NCBI GenBank assembly: GCA_916048095.2
Contig: OU696579.1
Span: 2,232,001 to 2,296,000 of the forward strand
Origin: Sacculina carcini
Lineage: Eukaryota > Arthropoda > Thecostraca > Sacculinidae
Direction: 5' to 3'
Length of the DNA stretch: 64,000 nt
Below, piece after piece: positions 45,301-55,602 of this stretch. The notes under the pieces were generated by a model. That model saw only the letters and a list, made by a program, of their open reading frames with translations, searched no databases and was not told the DNA's origin. Every line of letters starts with the position of its first letter. The first letter of the stretch is position 1. The position numbers and the translations under genes were made by a program.

Positions 45301-46789
45301 GTAGTGGGGAAAATTCTTATCCGCCACTAATTATGTTGGTCTGTTTGGCGTCAATAAATGTTTTGTTCTTTATTTCGTGTTTTACTTTATAAAATCCCCA
45401 CCTATTATTGTCGGTATTTAATTAATTAGATGTCATCAGGCACTTCGGTCATCAACAGACAGAGAACGAAGAACATTTTCACCAAGATAGCATACTGTAG
45501 AAATGGAATTAAGTGAAATGGAATCAGAACTGCTCACAAACGCTCACGTCCACAACAAATATCCACAATGTACAATTACCAATATATGCACGGAGTAATT
45601 CACAGCATCCCTATGAATATATGAGCCATTGAGGATGTTTTCACTGGTGGTTTATTCATGACTTCAAGCGATGCACTTGCTATGACACTTCACACTATTG
45701 CAGATTATAAATACAATTAGATACAGCGCTAGACAACGATATAGGCGAACGTTGTCTGTATTTGTGTTTGTTTGTCTTCCAACAGCTACTTTTACGCGGC
45801 TTTCTCGTAATGCTCAGCCAATCCGCCGGTAACGAGATATCGCATGTATTTATTGCAGCAACAACATGAGTTTCGTTCACAATGCAACACGACGAATATC
45901 ACGGGCTGAGGTACATACAGAGTGCATAAACACAGGTCGTACAGTCAACAGCAAAATTCCATCTACCTATATTGTGTTTGACCTCACACCAGGCTGAGTC
46001 CGTTGTGTGTATGTGTGTGGGTGTTTTGCAACTGGCTTTTTCAAATCAATAATGACATTTTTGCCTTCAATGCCAGGTTGACAAATAATTAACAATTGTC
46101 AAATTAGGCCAAAAAACATAGCGTTAAGTTTATAACAGCGAAGTTTGCATGCAATATCGTGTTCTAAGCAGAACCGTCGATGGCAAAAAGTAATTGAAAT
46201 AAATAAAATTAGCCTTTATAGATGGCATTTGGTATCAACGTTGCGGAATATCAACAATAATTGAACAGTTGAGAAGAGATTTTGCTTAATCTACAGCCTT
46301 CTTTCCAACGAAAATACAATTCCAATCGAAATGACGACAATAAATTCAATCAATACATTCAGTTCAATTCAAACAATCTTTCAGTCGAGTTGTCCAATTG
46401 TGTGCACTAGTTTGAGTTGCCTCGACATGCTGAGCTGCGCCAAGTCATCGAGTGGTGGACCACGAGCTATACTAGTGAAATGACTAGGAGTGAGCATAGA
46501 TCGCCCAGTGAACAATAGAACTGGGAAGTTTACAGCACATTCAGAAACAGGCAATCAGGAAATTGATGCCGAACACACTACGAAAGTTAAATTCAGACAA
46601 AACGTTGGATATTATCGTGAGACACTGTATATATTGCGACTCAACAAAACTTACCTAAACTTGACCCAACGCGTCCTCAATAAGCTCTATCGCGTCGGTT
46701 TGTGCTTCATCAAATCCAGTGGTCTAATGGACCAGGATTGACAACATTGGAGGGCTAACTGCATCACAGACGACAACAGACATCACAGA
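45301..46789. other. Intergenic, nothing recognised
   Basis: AT-rich DNA with no recognisable gene. One short ORF at 46490-46741 has no family resemblance. Confidence 0.5.
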
Positions 46790-46834
46790 CGTCTGTGATG
46801 AAGTAGCTGCATTACAGCTACTTCATCACAGACG
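46790..46834. other. Perfect 20-bp hairpin
   Basis: A 20-bp stem (CGTCTGTGATGAAGTAGCTG and its exact complement) with a 5-nt loop CATTA. The upstream CATCACAGACG unit is also repeated at 46762-46772. It lies about 70 bp beyond the stop codon of the neighbouring minus-strand gene. Confidence 0.9.
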
Positions 46835-46902
46835 AACTTGCCAGTGTTCAGGAGCTGCGTTCTACTCTGCGTCAAGCGATGGTTGCCGGCTGGCATATTG
46901 AA

Positions 46903-47259
46903 CTAGTCCATTCCTTTTTCCAGCTGATCTGGGTTCTCGCGGATGCCCATCTGGGCGTACATCTTGAAGATCATCCGACACGTCGAGATGATGACTATGA
47001 CCAGCACGGCGACCAACACTGCTACCTTCACCAGTGACAATGTGGACATTTGACGGGGTTTGCGCGAACTGCTCGGCGGTCCGCATATCGACGACAAGCT
47101 GGTGTTTGCTTGTGTTTGCAAGTCGTTGATATCGGAGGACGAAGAGTTATCGATCGAGACAAGATTGTCGCACTTGCTGGGGCCGGCTTGGACCAGTAAA
47201 CAGTTGACACTGAGCAGAAACAGCAGCGACACTAGCAGAATCCAATACAACCTGATCAT
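46903..47259 (-). CDS. Small single-pass membrane protein, family unknown
   Basis: A single-exon frame of 118 codons starts at ATG 47259 (MIRLYWILLVSLL). Residues 1-26 form a strong hydrophobic signal peptide ending near LLVQAG. The short lumenal or extracellular part is rich in Ser, Asn and Asp (IDNSSSSDINDL) and has two cysteines and a potential N-glycosylation site. A second hydrophobic stretch of about 20 residues (LVKVAVLVAVLVIVIIST) is a convincing transmembrane helix. It is followed by a 25-residue tail. The layout is type I: signal, short ectodomain, membrane, short cytosolic end. I do not recognise a homologue. The two separate hydrophobic segments in an otherwise intergenic region argue for a real gene, but support is only compositional. 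Confidence 0.5.
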   Translation of the reverse strand: MIRLYWILLVSLLFLLSVNCLLVQAGPSKCDNLVSIDNSSSSDINDLQTQANTSLSSICGPPSSSRKPRQMSTLSLVKVAVLVAVLVIVIISTCRMIFKMYAQMGIRENPDQLEKGMD

Positions 47260-48539
47260 CACCACAGACAAGGAGTCTGGCACACGAGGTCAACTATAAG
47301 ACAAACTATTGGTCGCTCAGGATCAGTTGGATGTCCATGTGTCGGACGAGCTTGGACAAACTTATTAATATTCCAGAGTATCAAACAGTGGAGAGAGCGT
47401 TCGATAGGAATTTTTCCACCTGCTTTCCACGTCAATCAACAAAATGAGCAATATAGAGTCTTGCGGCACTGTATCAGACTGGCTTCTGTACTTGTGTGCA
47501 TTGCCGGCGAACTTCTAGCCGAAACGATGTGATTAACGTTCTTCTTACAGCTGATTGCGTTTCACATTGCACTCGTAGACGAAATTAAGCACAATTGTTC
47601 CGGGAAATGATCAGTGATTTATGAACGGACGCGGGACGTTATATTTCACCAGTTTTTATAGACATCTGCCAGTGAAACGGCTTGATTTATGGCAAGATCG
47701 TGCACGACGACCGAACGCACCTGTGCCTCAACACAAACTGGCAACATTCGTCACTTGGACGCGCATACATACATACATATACACATGCAGGCGCACATGC
47801 AGGCATACACACTAATTGTGGTGTGATTATGACCTTCGCTCATGCAACTTGCCCGTCGGAAATATGCATCCGTTTCATGTGAGCTTATTCATGCACCAGT
47901 ACACACACACACACACACAAATACGCAAACACAAACATGCAGACATACACACACACAGACAGACAGACAAATCGCAGTGGCGTCACACCTGAACAAATGC
48001 TTGTTGTACGCCTTGGCTCTCTGCATGGAAGCAGAGGTGTGATCGCACGGTACCGACGAAAATAGCAGCATACGCACCACTCAACACAGCCGACAACACA
48101 CACATACACACACGCATACAAACATGACGACAGATGATTGGGAGTCTATAATGTCTCCCATAGTCTCAAATGTATATATATCGGTATATAGTCATGTATA
48201 ATGTATAATGTATGTGTATGTATAATGTATATCATAACGTATAATGTATAATGTAATGTATAATGTCAGTCAATGTATGATGTATCGGTATATAGTCTCA
48301 AATGTCAGCAAGTGACTAGAAACTGAAACAGTCGAATTCGGATTGAAGCACACACACATTAGTCTTTCTGTTCGACTTTTAATTCCCCACTGGCGACCAT
48401 GGGCTTCCCCACATGACCACCGATAATTCTGCTGAGTTCAGTCCATTGAGATCATATTGTCATTAAAATAAGCATAGCAAAACAAAATCACACGGCCAGT
48501 GTGTGTATGCAATTATATGCAATATACCTTTCATTGAGG
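47260..48539. other. Intergenic with CA and TATAATG repeats
   Basis: CA runs lie near 47895-47960, and a TGTATAATGTAT-like tandem region runs at 48165-48300. No gene is recognised. Confidence 0.6.
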
Positions 48540-48655
48540 CGTGTGTGTTGTAATTGACTAGGCATAGGATGGTTGAGGGTCCCATGCAATTGACCAACTG
48601 AGCCAACTTTGAACACTAATGCATGATGGCTGTCATCCCCCCGAGCCTCGACACA
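48540..48655. repeat. Conserved repeat of about 115 bp, copy 1
   Basis: The core GACTAGGC...GGTTGAGGGTCCC, CAATTGACCAACTGAG, AACTTTGAACACTAAT and ATGATGGCTGTCATC then CCGAGCCTCGACACAAAT is also found at 61193-61303 and, reversed, at about 56829-56945. Confidence 0.85.
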
Positions 48656-48710
48656 AATCTACGCCCGTGCTGGCGACCCCTTCATTCCTCAGGTTACGAG
48701 TCACTGGTCT

Positions 48711-49157
48711 AGACCGTTGTTTCTTAACGTCGACCATTTGGCCCCCTTGTGGGTCATGGTTTTTTGAGGGGCCATAGACGAACTTTAAAAATGGAGGACC
48801 ACCATATTTTCCCACGGGCCACGAAAGATATATGTTGAAACACTTTATTTTTATGTTATACATTTCAATCGTGTGACGGCGAGAACCCGGTGTTGGCCTG
48901 GCCCGTGTATTTGATCCGCCGACGTCCGTGTATGTCTGTGTGCTCACTCCACCTGTACGCACGGTCGTGACGTTGTTTCGGTGGTCGGTGGAAATATTCA
49001 CTGACGTACCTGAGCTCTGGAGAAGTCGCGTTGAGACAATCCATGTGTGTATTCGGCTACAAGGACTTATAGGGGGCCACGGATTGTTTCTGGGGGCCAC
49101 AAGAACTCGCATAATTGTTGATGGGGGCCATGACAAGAAATAGGTTGAAAAACACTG
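48711..49157. mobile_element. hAT-like MITE with GGCCCCC subterminal repeats
   Basis: The left side reads CCGTTGTTTCTTAACGTCG then TTGGCCCCC. The right side reads GGGGGCCATGACAAG then GGTTGAAAAACACTG, the usual hAT-MITE style of inverted ends. The open minus-strand frame across it is probably accidental. No clear 8-bp duplication was found. Confidence 0.5.
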
Positions 49158-49520
49158 ATTTTGACTGTTGGTTAACATGGACGGTGTCGTGGAGCAGTTG
49201 TTGACGATTACACGAAGGGTAGCATGTTTGCAATGACCTGTATTGGGTGATGATTGAAGCAAGCTGTGTGGGGCGGTCATATTACAATTGTGCAGGGAGA
49301 TATGGCGCATAGGGGACGAACAGCTGGAGTAGAAGGATAAAAACGAAAACGTCTGGGATAGTCTAGTCCGTGTTTTGTCCGTAGCTTGTTGTTTAGCTAA
49401 TGGTTTATTCTTCAATCCGCCTTTTTGTCTTGATTTTAGTGTTTTTATCTCAAGTTGTCTCGAGTCTGGTGCATATTATCCAAATATTTCATACATTCAA
49501 ACTATATCGTTAGCACCGCA

Positions 49521-50777
49521 TGTGATAGATTAGTACTGGATATTGTGTATGAATGACTATTTTGTATGAGCGTGAGTGAAGGTGCTGTATGTGTATATGA
49601 GCGTGCGTTTGAATGGTGGATTGTTCGGTTTGCTGACTGCGCGTGCCACGTGGTGGCGTCATGTTTTCTGGGAGTCGGTGTGTGAGCGTCGTGGAGGGTG
49701 TGTCGGTGTGCGGTGTCTTGTGGGCGCGCGTGGGGCTGCAATGCCCCCGCGCGCCCGTCTTTTAATACATCTTGTTTTTGTTCCTTATGTCTGCTTTTAC
49801 AAGCTAACCGGCCTGTAACAAGCCATTTCGGCTATTTCATTTCATGTTTGAATGAAGTTTTGGTGAAATTTGAATTCGTTGAAAATTTGGTTCCGGCTTC
49901 AGCAGCAGTGGTGATGCCTTCAGCACCAGGGGAGGACAGCAGCAGTGGAGGTTCTCAGTGGCGTGTCAGGAGCGTGTTGTAGGGACGGCGGTGAAGCATG
50001 ATGCCGGCTGGAGGCAGCGGGGAAGCTGTGGCGGATCATGCTCACTCCGTCCGTATTGGAGCTGGACACGTCGCTGAGCTGGCGGTGGAAGCTGCTGGTG
50101 CTGGAGGGCTGGTGGAGCGAGAGCTGCTGAAGCCGGGTATCTGGAAGAAAGAAAAGCGAGACGACGTGGTCTGTGTGGACGGCGGTCTCGGCTAGCTGCG
50201 GCAGGGTGCTGAAGAGCAATGGGGTCGAGGTGTTGTGCCCTGTCGCGGCAGCCGGTGATGTAGAAGACGGAAGGCTGCGGCGGAGCACTGAAGGGCACGG
50301 GCGGAAGCGGGAGCGCGGTCGACGCTGGGGCTAGCCGTGTTGTGCTTCGCCGCAGTCATGGTGCGCGCCTGCTGGAGGTCGTGGAGTCGGAAGTCTTCGT
50401 CCTGTTTATTCCTCGTTTATTTTTATTCCGCGTTTATTTTTCGGCTTGTATTTTCAGTTCAACTTTCAGTTTTGTTTCCTGAGAAACAGGGGGAGATGTG
50501 ATAGATTAGTACTGGATATTGTGTATGAATGACTATTTTGTATGAGCGTGAGTGAAGGTGCTGTATGTGTATATGAGCGTGCGTTTGAATGGTGGATTGT
50601 TCGGTTTGCTGACTGCGCGTGCCACGTGGTGGCGTCATGTTTTCTGGGAGTCGGTGTGTGAGCGTCGTGGAGGGTGTGTCGGTGTGCGGTGTCTTGTGGG
50701 CGCGCGTGGGGCTGCAATGCCCCCGCGCGCCCGTCTTTTAATACATCTTGTTTTTGTTCCTTATGTCTGCTTTTACA
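49521..50777. mobile_element. Complete non-coding LTR retrotransposon (TRIM-like)
   Basis: Two 281-bp LTRs, 49521-49801 and 50497-50777, begin TGTGATAG and end TTTTACA and appear identical. The target duplication CCGCA (49516-49520 and 50778-50782) is exact. The 695-bp interior has no gag or pol and no credible ORF. A purine tract GAAACAGGGGGAGA lies directly before the 3' LTR. A tRNA primer-binding site beginning TGG is not seen after the 5' LTR. Identical LTRs imply very recent insertion, so an autonomous relative should exist elsewhere in the genome. Confidence 0.93.
49722..49756. other. GC-rich hairpin in the LTR
   Basis: GGGCGCGCGTGGGGC pairs with GCCCCCGCGCGCCC around a short loop, with one bulged position. 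It is repeated in the 3' LTR at 50698-50732. It lies about 45 bp before the LTR end, followed by a T-rich stretch, a position where an RNA hairpin could affect 3' end formation. Confidence 0.8.
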
Positions 50778-51044
50778 CCGCATTCAATTCTGTTCTCAAA
50801 CCACATCCAATTTTGTCTACCTTTGCGTCCTTCTTATCCTCTCTTTCTCTGTGTGTTTATGCTCTTGTGCACACGTGTGTGTGTGGAGATTTTCAAAGGA
50901 CACATTAAATATTGGCATCGAGTGGCTGCGTGTGTGTGTGCGTGTGTGCGTGTGTGTGTGTGCTGGTTTGATCATCTTAATGACACGCGCACACGCGCGC
51001 GCTCACAAACAGAGAAAGATGAGACGATAATGGCGCACACACAC

Positions 51045-51808
51045 ATGCTGTGTTTGTCAATGTTGTCAAATTTGTCGTTTTGTCCTTCATCCTGTTCCTT
51101 GTCGTCACACTTCTCGATTTCTTTTTCAATTTCGCTGGCTCCCTATTATTCCACGTATTCACTTTCGCCTGTGCTGTCTGATATATAAGCTTCTCCACGA
51201 TCCTCATCAGCCATCCTATCTCCGCCTTCTCCTCACTCCTTGCCTCACTCCTTCCCGAATTCCTCTTCCCCTTGTATGCCCTCGTGCTGTAAATGAATCT
51301 CCTTGGTCCTCCAAATCATTCTTTTTTTCCGCCCCTCGCCTTTACAATTCCATCCCAGTCCACATTACTTCTTCTCTTTCCTACAATTCTTTCCGCTCTA
51401 AGCTCTCCAAACACTTTTTTGACCTCTCTTTTGACCCAGTCTCCCACACTCTCACACCTTTTGCATCACTATAACATGTTACTTTAGCATGTTCTTACTC
51501 GTATTCCTTCTCTCATTTGCATGCTTACTATATCTACGCTATGACTATATTCTCCCGAGTTGTGTTTGCTGTGTTGTGTTGTCATTATGTTTCAGTCGTG
51601 TTGTCTTGTCCGTCATGTCCGTCTGCTTTGTATGTTTTGCCCATATTTTGTCTCTATATTTATTGTCATTTATTGCATATTTGTAGTTCACTTCTTTTGC
51701 ATCTGTCCTGTTATTTGTATTCCGTGTTCCCAACTGTTATAATCGTGTCGCGCCCGAGCCCTTCGGTGCGCTATAACAAATACATGTTGTTGTTGTTGTT
51801 GTTGTTGA
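51045..51808 (+). pseudogene. Non-LTR retrotransposon fragment, GTT-tail family, copy 2
   Basis: This matches copy 1 (44440-45300) in the same order: FRWLPIIPRIHF-like block, KLLHDPHQPSYL, SPWSSKSFFFSAPRLYNSIP, then GGTGCGCTATAACAAATAC and (GTT)n tail at 51787-51807. Frame breaks are present and the 5' part is missing. Confidence 0.82.
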
Positions 51809-52133
51809 CTGCCAAATGGTTTGTCATATTTGCTCACATCAACACACACACACACACACATACACACACACATACACACACAAACACATGTGTGTGTGCA
51901 TTTGTATGCACGCGTTTGACATTTCAAATAACGCCCAGCTACCAGATGCTTTCAACTTTTCATCTGGGATGCCTTGCAGTGGCACAGATGAAATTAAATT
52001 ATAATCTTACAAAACATTTCAATAACTTATTAAATTTAATTATCAATAATTTTCAATACATTATGCTTCGTTGAGCTCGTGTGCAGGTGTAAGTGTAGAC
52101 ACACATCCTATATTATGTGTCGCGCGCATGTAT
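51809..52133. other. Spacer with CA repeat before the gypsy element
   Basis: A CA array lies at 51843-51885; the remainder is AT-rich and unassigned. Confidence 0.6.
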
Positions 52134-52356
52134 TGTAGCCAGTGCGCATAGATAGCAGCTGTTTTATATTAATTATGTGTGGACTAATCATGGCGCGCTG
52201 GATACGTTGATTATTTTCATTGTTATTTTTCTCTTCACGAATACATCACTCGTGTCCTGACCAGTGAGGTGTGCGTTATTTTCCGCTGGGTAAAAGTATT
52301 TGGCACTCACAGCTTTTTGGTCCTCTACAGTGGTGACCCCGAATTAGCTTCCTGAA

Positions 52357-52700
52357 ATGGAAAGTAAATGTTCTGAACCATGTTCTGCATCCCAGTCTTC
52401 GGGCGTCAGGGTTGAACTCCCCGCCTTTGACGATATTGATGTCGACACTTGGATTGCCATGTGCGACAATCTTTTAGAGGACGCAGGAATTACTGTTCAA
52501 AGCACGATGATGCGGAAGGTGCTCGCGAAATTACCGCCATCACAATTTCGCATTGTAAAGGACCTGGCCACTGCGAGGCCTCTTCCCGGTGACTGTTACA
52601 CACAGTTGTGTAACCGCCTGCGTTGGCGTCTGCAGCTCACTTCAGCCGAGCGCTTGAGAAGGCTGCTGAGCATTCCGGGTGAGTTGTGTTCTCGCAAGCC
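52357..52700 (+). pseudogene. Gypsy gag, truncated
   Basis: The frame starts MESKCSEPC just after the primer-binding site. It holds the first 110 or so residues of a gypsy Gag (PAFDDIDVDTWIAMCDNLLEDAGI, VLAKLPPSQFRIVKDL, ERLRRLLS, then a RKPS-like end). The zinc knuckle (CxxCxxxHxxxxC) and everything after is gone, because the frame runs into the foldback at 52682-52723 and then out of phase with pol. Confidence 0.85.
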
Positions 52701-55306
52701 TTCGCTTGCGAGAACACAACTCCGGAACACAACCGGCAAAGCGAGAGCTCAACGAGCTTCTAGAGCGTGGCATTGTCGTTCCTTCGTCCTCGCCATGGGC
52801 CAGCCCTATTCATCTGGTGCCGAAGGATGGTGGCAAAGCTTATCGAATGGTGGGATGCTACGAACGACTGAACGCGGTTACAACACCTGACAGGTACCCT
52901 ATCCCGCTTATTCAAGGATTTGCCGACCTTTTGGGCGGATCGCAAGTGTTCAGCAAGCTGGATCTCGCTCGAGCATACGCGCAAATTCCGGTGGCGAAAC
53001 GGGATCAGCCGAAGACGGCGATTACGACACCACTCGGTCTGTACCATTACACGCGCATGCCTTTTGGTCTCTGTAATGCGGCGCAGACGTTTCAGCGATT
53101 AATGGATTCGGTGTTGCGAGGAATGCCAAGAGTTTACGCGTATATAGACGACATTCTGGTGTATTCACCTGATGCAGCGACACACCGCAATGACCTCGTC
53201 GAACTTTTCAGGAGACTCTCCAAGGCCGGACTGGTCGTCAAACCCGACAAATGCATGTTTGGCCGACGAAGGCTGCAGTTCCTCGGGCTGGAGATATCGT
53301 CTGACGGATTACGTCCCCTCCCAGACCGAGTGGTCGACCTCGGCGCCATGCGGCAACCACAAAACGCCACAGAGTGCCGTCGTTTCGTAGGCATGGTAAA
53401 TTTTTTTCACCGGTTCGTGCCAGGGTTGGCCGCGAAACCGCACCCGCTGCACGCGGCGATTCACGGGGCTGGTCGGAAGTTCGTGTGGGGCTCCGCACAA
53501 ACGATCGCCTTCGACGAGGTTAAATCAGCACTCGCCTCCGCCACGCAGCTGTCCTATCCGCGGGAGAACACTCCTACGCAGGTGGTCTCGGATGCTTCGA
53601 ACACAGCAGTCGGAGCGGTCATTCAGCAATACCAGGACGGCAGGTGGGTCCCACTGGCCTATCACTCTCGAGCCTTGTCGCCCTCACAAGTGAAATGGAG
53701 CACAGGCGACAAGGAGCTGTACGCTATATTCAGTGCTGTCAAACGTTTCAGGCACTTGCTCGAAGGACGCCCCGACCTCAGCCTACTTACCGACCATAAA
53801 CCTCTCGTTTTTGCATTCACCAGCGCCACAGAAAAGTCACCACGGGTGCAGCGCCAATTGGCATATATAAGCGAATTTACGACGGATGTCAGGCACGTGC
53901 CAGGAGTCAAGAATGCCGCCGCCGACTATCTCAGCCGATCTTTCAACGTATCCCAATCGACATGCGCGATGGGCGGGCAGAGTATCGACCTGAAGAGGTT
54001 AGCTCGTGCGCAGGTGGACGATCCTGAAGTGGCGACGCTGGTGAAGAGTCCATCTCTGCTGGTCGAGAGACGTTCGGTTGATGACGTTCCCTCCGGCCTT
54101 CTTGTCTCCACCTCGACTGGTATTGATCGACCGTTGGTGCCAGGCAGCATGCAGCGGCAGGTATTTGACGCATTCCACAAGCTGCATCATCCAAGCGCAA
54201 GGGCTACTCGTAAGTTGATTTCGGAGAGGTACGTCTTCCAGCGGCTTTCGTCCAGAACGGCGGAGTGGGCGAAATCGTGTGTAGAATGCCAGCGGTGCAA
54301 GGTCGCACGCCATCAACACACGCCGCTCAGTCGACACCCGCTACCGACCAGCAGGTTCGAGGCACTCCACGTGGACATTGTGGGGCCATTACCGGAGGTG
54401 AGAGGCTTCAAGTACTTATTCACAATAATCGATCGCTTCACGCGCTACCCCGAGGCTGTACCACTGCGTAACATCACGGCGTCAAGTTGCGCCCAAGCGC
54501 TTCTCGGGTGGATATCGCGGTTCGGTCTTTGTTTGGGTATAACGTCCGATAGAGGTGCGCAGTTTGTTTCAGACGTCTGGAAGGAGCTGTGGACGATGCT
54601 CGGCGTACAGTTGTCGACCACGTGTGCGTACATGCCTCAGCAAAATGGCATCGTTGAGCGCATGCACCGGCAGTTGAAGACGTCCCTCATGGCCGCCTTG
54701 AGAGACAACAACGATTGGCCATCAGCGTTGCCGGTAGTGCTGATGGGTCTCCGAGCCGCTCACAAGCCAGATCTTGGTTCATCGCCGGCAGAGCTGGTGT
54801 TTGGTGAGCCGTTTCGTCTGCCGGGACAGTTTTTCACGCAGTCGGCGCTTCATCCTGCCACTGAAACCGCTCGTCATCTGGCCACCACGATGTCTCGTCT
54901 GCGTCCGGTTCCCACGGCTTGGCACAACCGCTACGAGTATCACCGACCTTTCGTTTCTCCCGCGCTGAAGGAGGCGTCACACGTGTTCGTGCGAGTCGAT
55001 GCTCATCGACCTCCATTGACGCCGCCATACCAGGGCCCGTTTGCAGTGGTCAGTCGAGGCGAAAAGGCTTTCGTGGTGGATCGCGGTGGCCGCAGAGACA
55101 CGGTGGCCGTCGACAGGCTCAAGCCGGCGTATTTAGAGAGGGCGGACGGTGCACCTTCGGTGACCGAGACAGGGCAGGCGCGACTGTCTTCCCCGGAGCG
55201 ACAGCGAACGCCGGCAGCACCAGCGGAGACAGGTGACGTTCCAGCAAGACACATTGTGCGGTCTCGCCGAAGCAGGCCTGTGAGGCCCCCAATACGCTTT
55301 CGTTGA
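52679..55306 (+). CDS. Gypsy pol: reverse transcriptase, RNase H, integrase (no protease)
   Basis: The frame is open for 875 codons. Real pol sequence begins near KRELNELLERGIV; the first 15 or so codons come from the foldback. RT: FSKLDLARAY (Asp95), PFGLCNAAQTFQ, YIDDILVYS (155-158). RNase H: VVSDASNTAVGAV and TDHKPL. Integrase: zinc-binding HKLHHP...CVECQRC, then the core with VDIVGPLP, SDRGAQFVS and NGIVERMHRQLK supplying D, D, E. The C-terminus has a GPF..V chromatin-like end and a basic tail (RSRRSRPVRPP). All enzymatic residues I can check are present, so the polyprotein could be active if made. Without a protease and full Gag the element would depend on a helper copy. It is in the +1 frame relative to gag. 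Confidence 0.93.
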   Translation: MSCVLASLRLREHNSGTQPAKRELNELLERGIVVPSSSPWASPIHLVPKDGGKAYRMVGCYERLNAVTTPDRYPIPLIQGFADLLGGSQVFSKLDLARAYAQIPVAKRDQPKTAITTPLGLYHYTRMPFGLCNAAQTFQRLMDSVLRGMPRVYAYIDDILVYSPDAATHRNDLVELFRRLSKAGLVVKPDKCMFGRRRLQFLGLEISSDGLRPLPDRVVDLGAMRQPQNATECRRFVGMVNFFHRFVPGLAAKPHPLHAAIHGAGRKFVWGSAQTIAFDEVKSALASATQLSYPRENTPTQVVSDASNTAVGAVIQQYQDGRWVPLAYHSRALSPSQVKWSTGDKELYAIFSAVKRFRHLLEGRPDLSLLTDHKPLVFAFTSATEKSPRVQRQLAYISEFTTDVRHVPGVKNAAADYLSRSFNVSQSTCAMGGQSIDLKRLARAQVDDPEVATLVKSPSLLVERRSVDDVPSGLLVSTSTGIDRPLVPGSMQRQVFDAFHKLHHPSARATRKLISERYVFQRLSSRTAEWAKSCVECQRCKVARHQHTPLSRHPLPTSRFEALHVDIVGPLPEVRGFKYLFTIIDRFTRYPEAVPLRNITASSCAQALLGWISRFGLCLGITSDRGAQFVSDVWKELWTMLGVQLSTTCAYMPQQNGIVERMHRQLKTSLMAALRDNNDWPSALPVVLMGLRAAHKPDLGSSPAELVFGEPFRLPGQFFTQSALHPATETARHLATTMSRLRPVPTAWHNRYEYHRPFVSPALKEASHVFVRVDAHRPPLTPPYQGPFAVVSRGEKAFVVDRGGRRDTVAVDRLKPAYLERADGAPSVTETGQARLSSPERQRTPAAPAETGDVPARHIVRSRRSRPVRPPIRFR
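52682..52723. other. Perfect 19-bp foldback at the gag/pol deletion junction
   Basis: GAGTTGTGTTCTCGCAAGC and its exact complement are separated by four bases, CTTC. Beyond a 3-base bulge, TTCCG pairs with CGGAA, lengthening the stem. The left arm and loop still encode gag-like residues, while the right arm is a copy of the left and leads straight into pol. Confidence 0.95.
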
Positions 55307-55602
55307 TGTGCATTGTTAATTGTGTGCGTTGAGTGTATTCTTTACCTGCGTTTTTGTTGCGTTTTGTACCGCTTGTTTTATCGTTGCATTACACCTGGAG
55401 GGGGGCTGTAGCCAGTGCGCATAGATAGCAGCTGTTTTATATTAATTGTGTGTGGACTAATCATGGCGCGCTGGATACGTTGATTATTTTCATTGTTATT
55501 TTTCTCTTCACGAATACATCACTCGTGTCCTGACCAGTGAGGTGTGCGTTATTTTCCGCTGGGTAAAAGTATTTGGCACTCACAGCTTTTTGGTCCTCTA
55601 CA

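Larger units (their letters stand above)
52134..55602 (+). mobile_element. Ty3/gypsy LTR retrotransposon with internal deletion
   Basis: LTRs of 196 bp (52134-52329 and 55407-55602) start TGTAGCC and end CTCTACA. I see one difference between them. A 4-bp duplication GTAT flanks the element. A primer-binding site TGGTGACCCCGAA follows the 5' LTR after one base. A purine tract (GGAGGGGGGC) precedes the 3' LTR. At 3.47 kb it is more than 1 kb shorter than typical relatives. The missing part is the end of gag, the protease and the first residues of the RT region. Confidence 0.95.

Noticed and set aside
48633-49415. 260-codon minus-strand open frame
   Set aside because: It covers a hAT-like MITE with GGCCCCC ends and part of the 115-bp repeat; the protein has no domain.
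49920-50298. Ser-rich minus-strand frames inside the TRIM-like element
   Set aside because: Low-complexity composition, two overlapping frames, no gag or pol motif.
53134-55313. Antisense open frames within gypsy pol
   Set aside because: All are shadows of the pol frame, which carries the RT, RNase H and integrase motifs.
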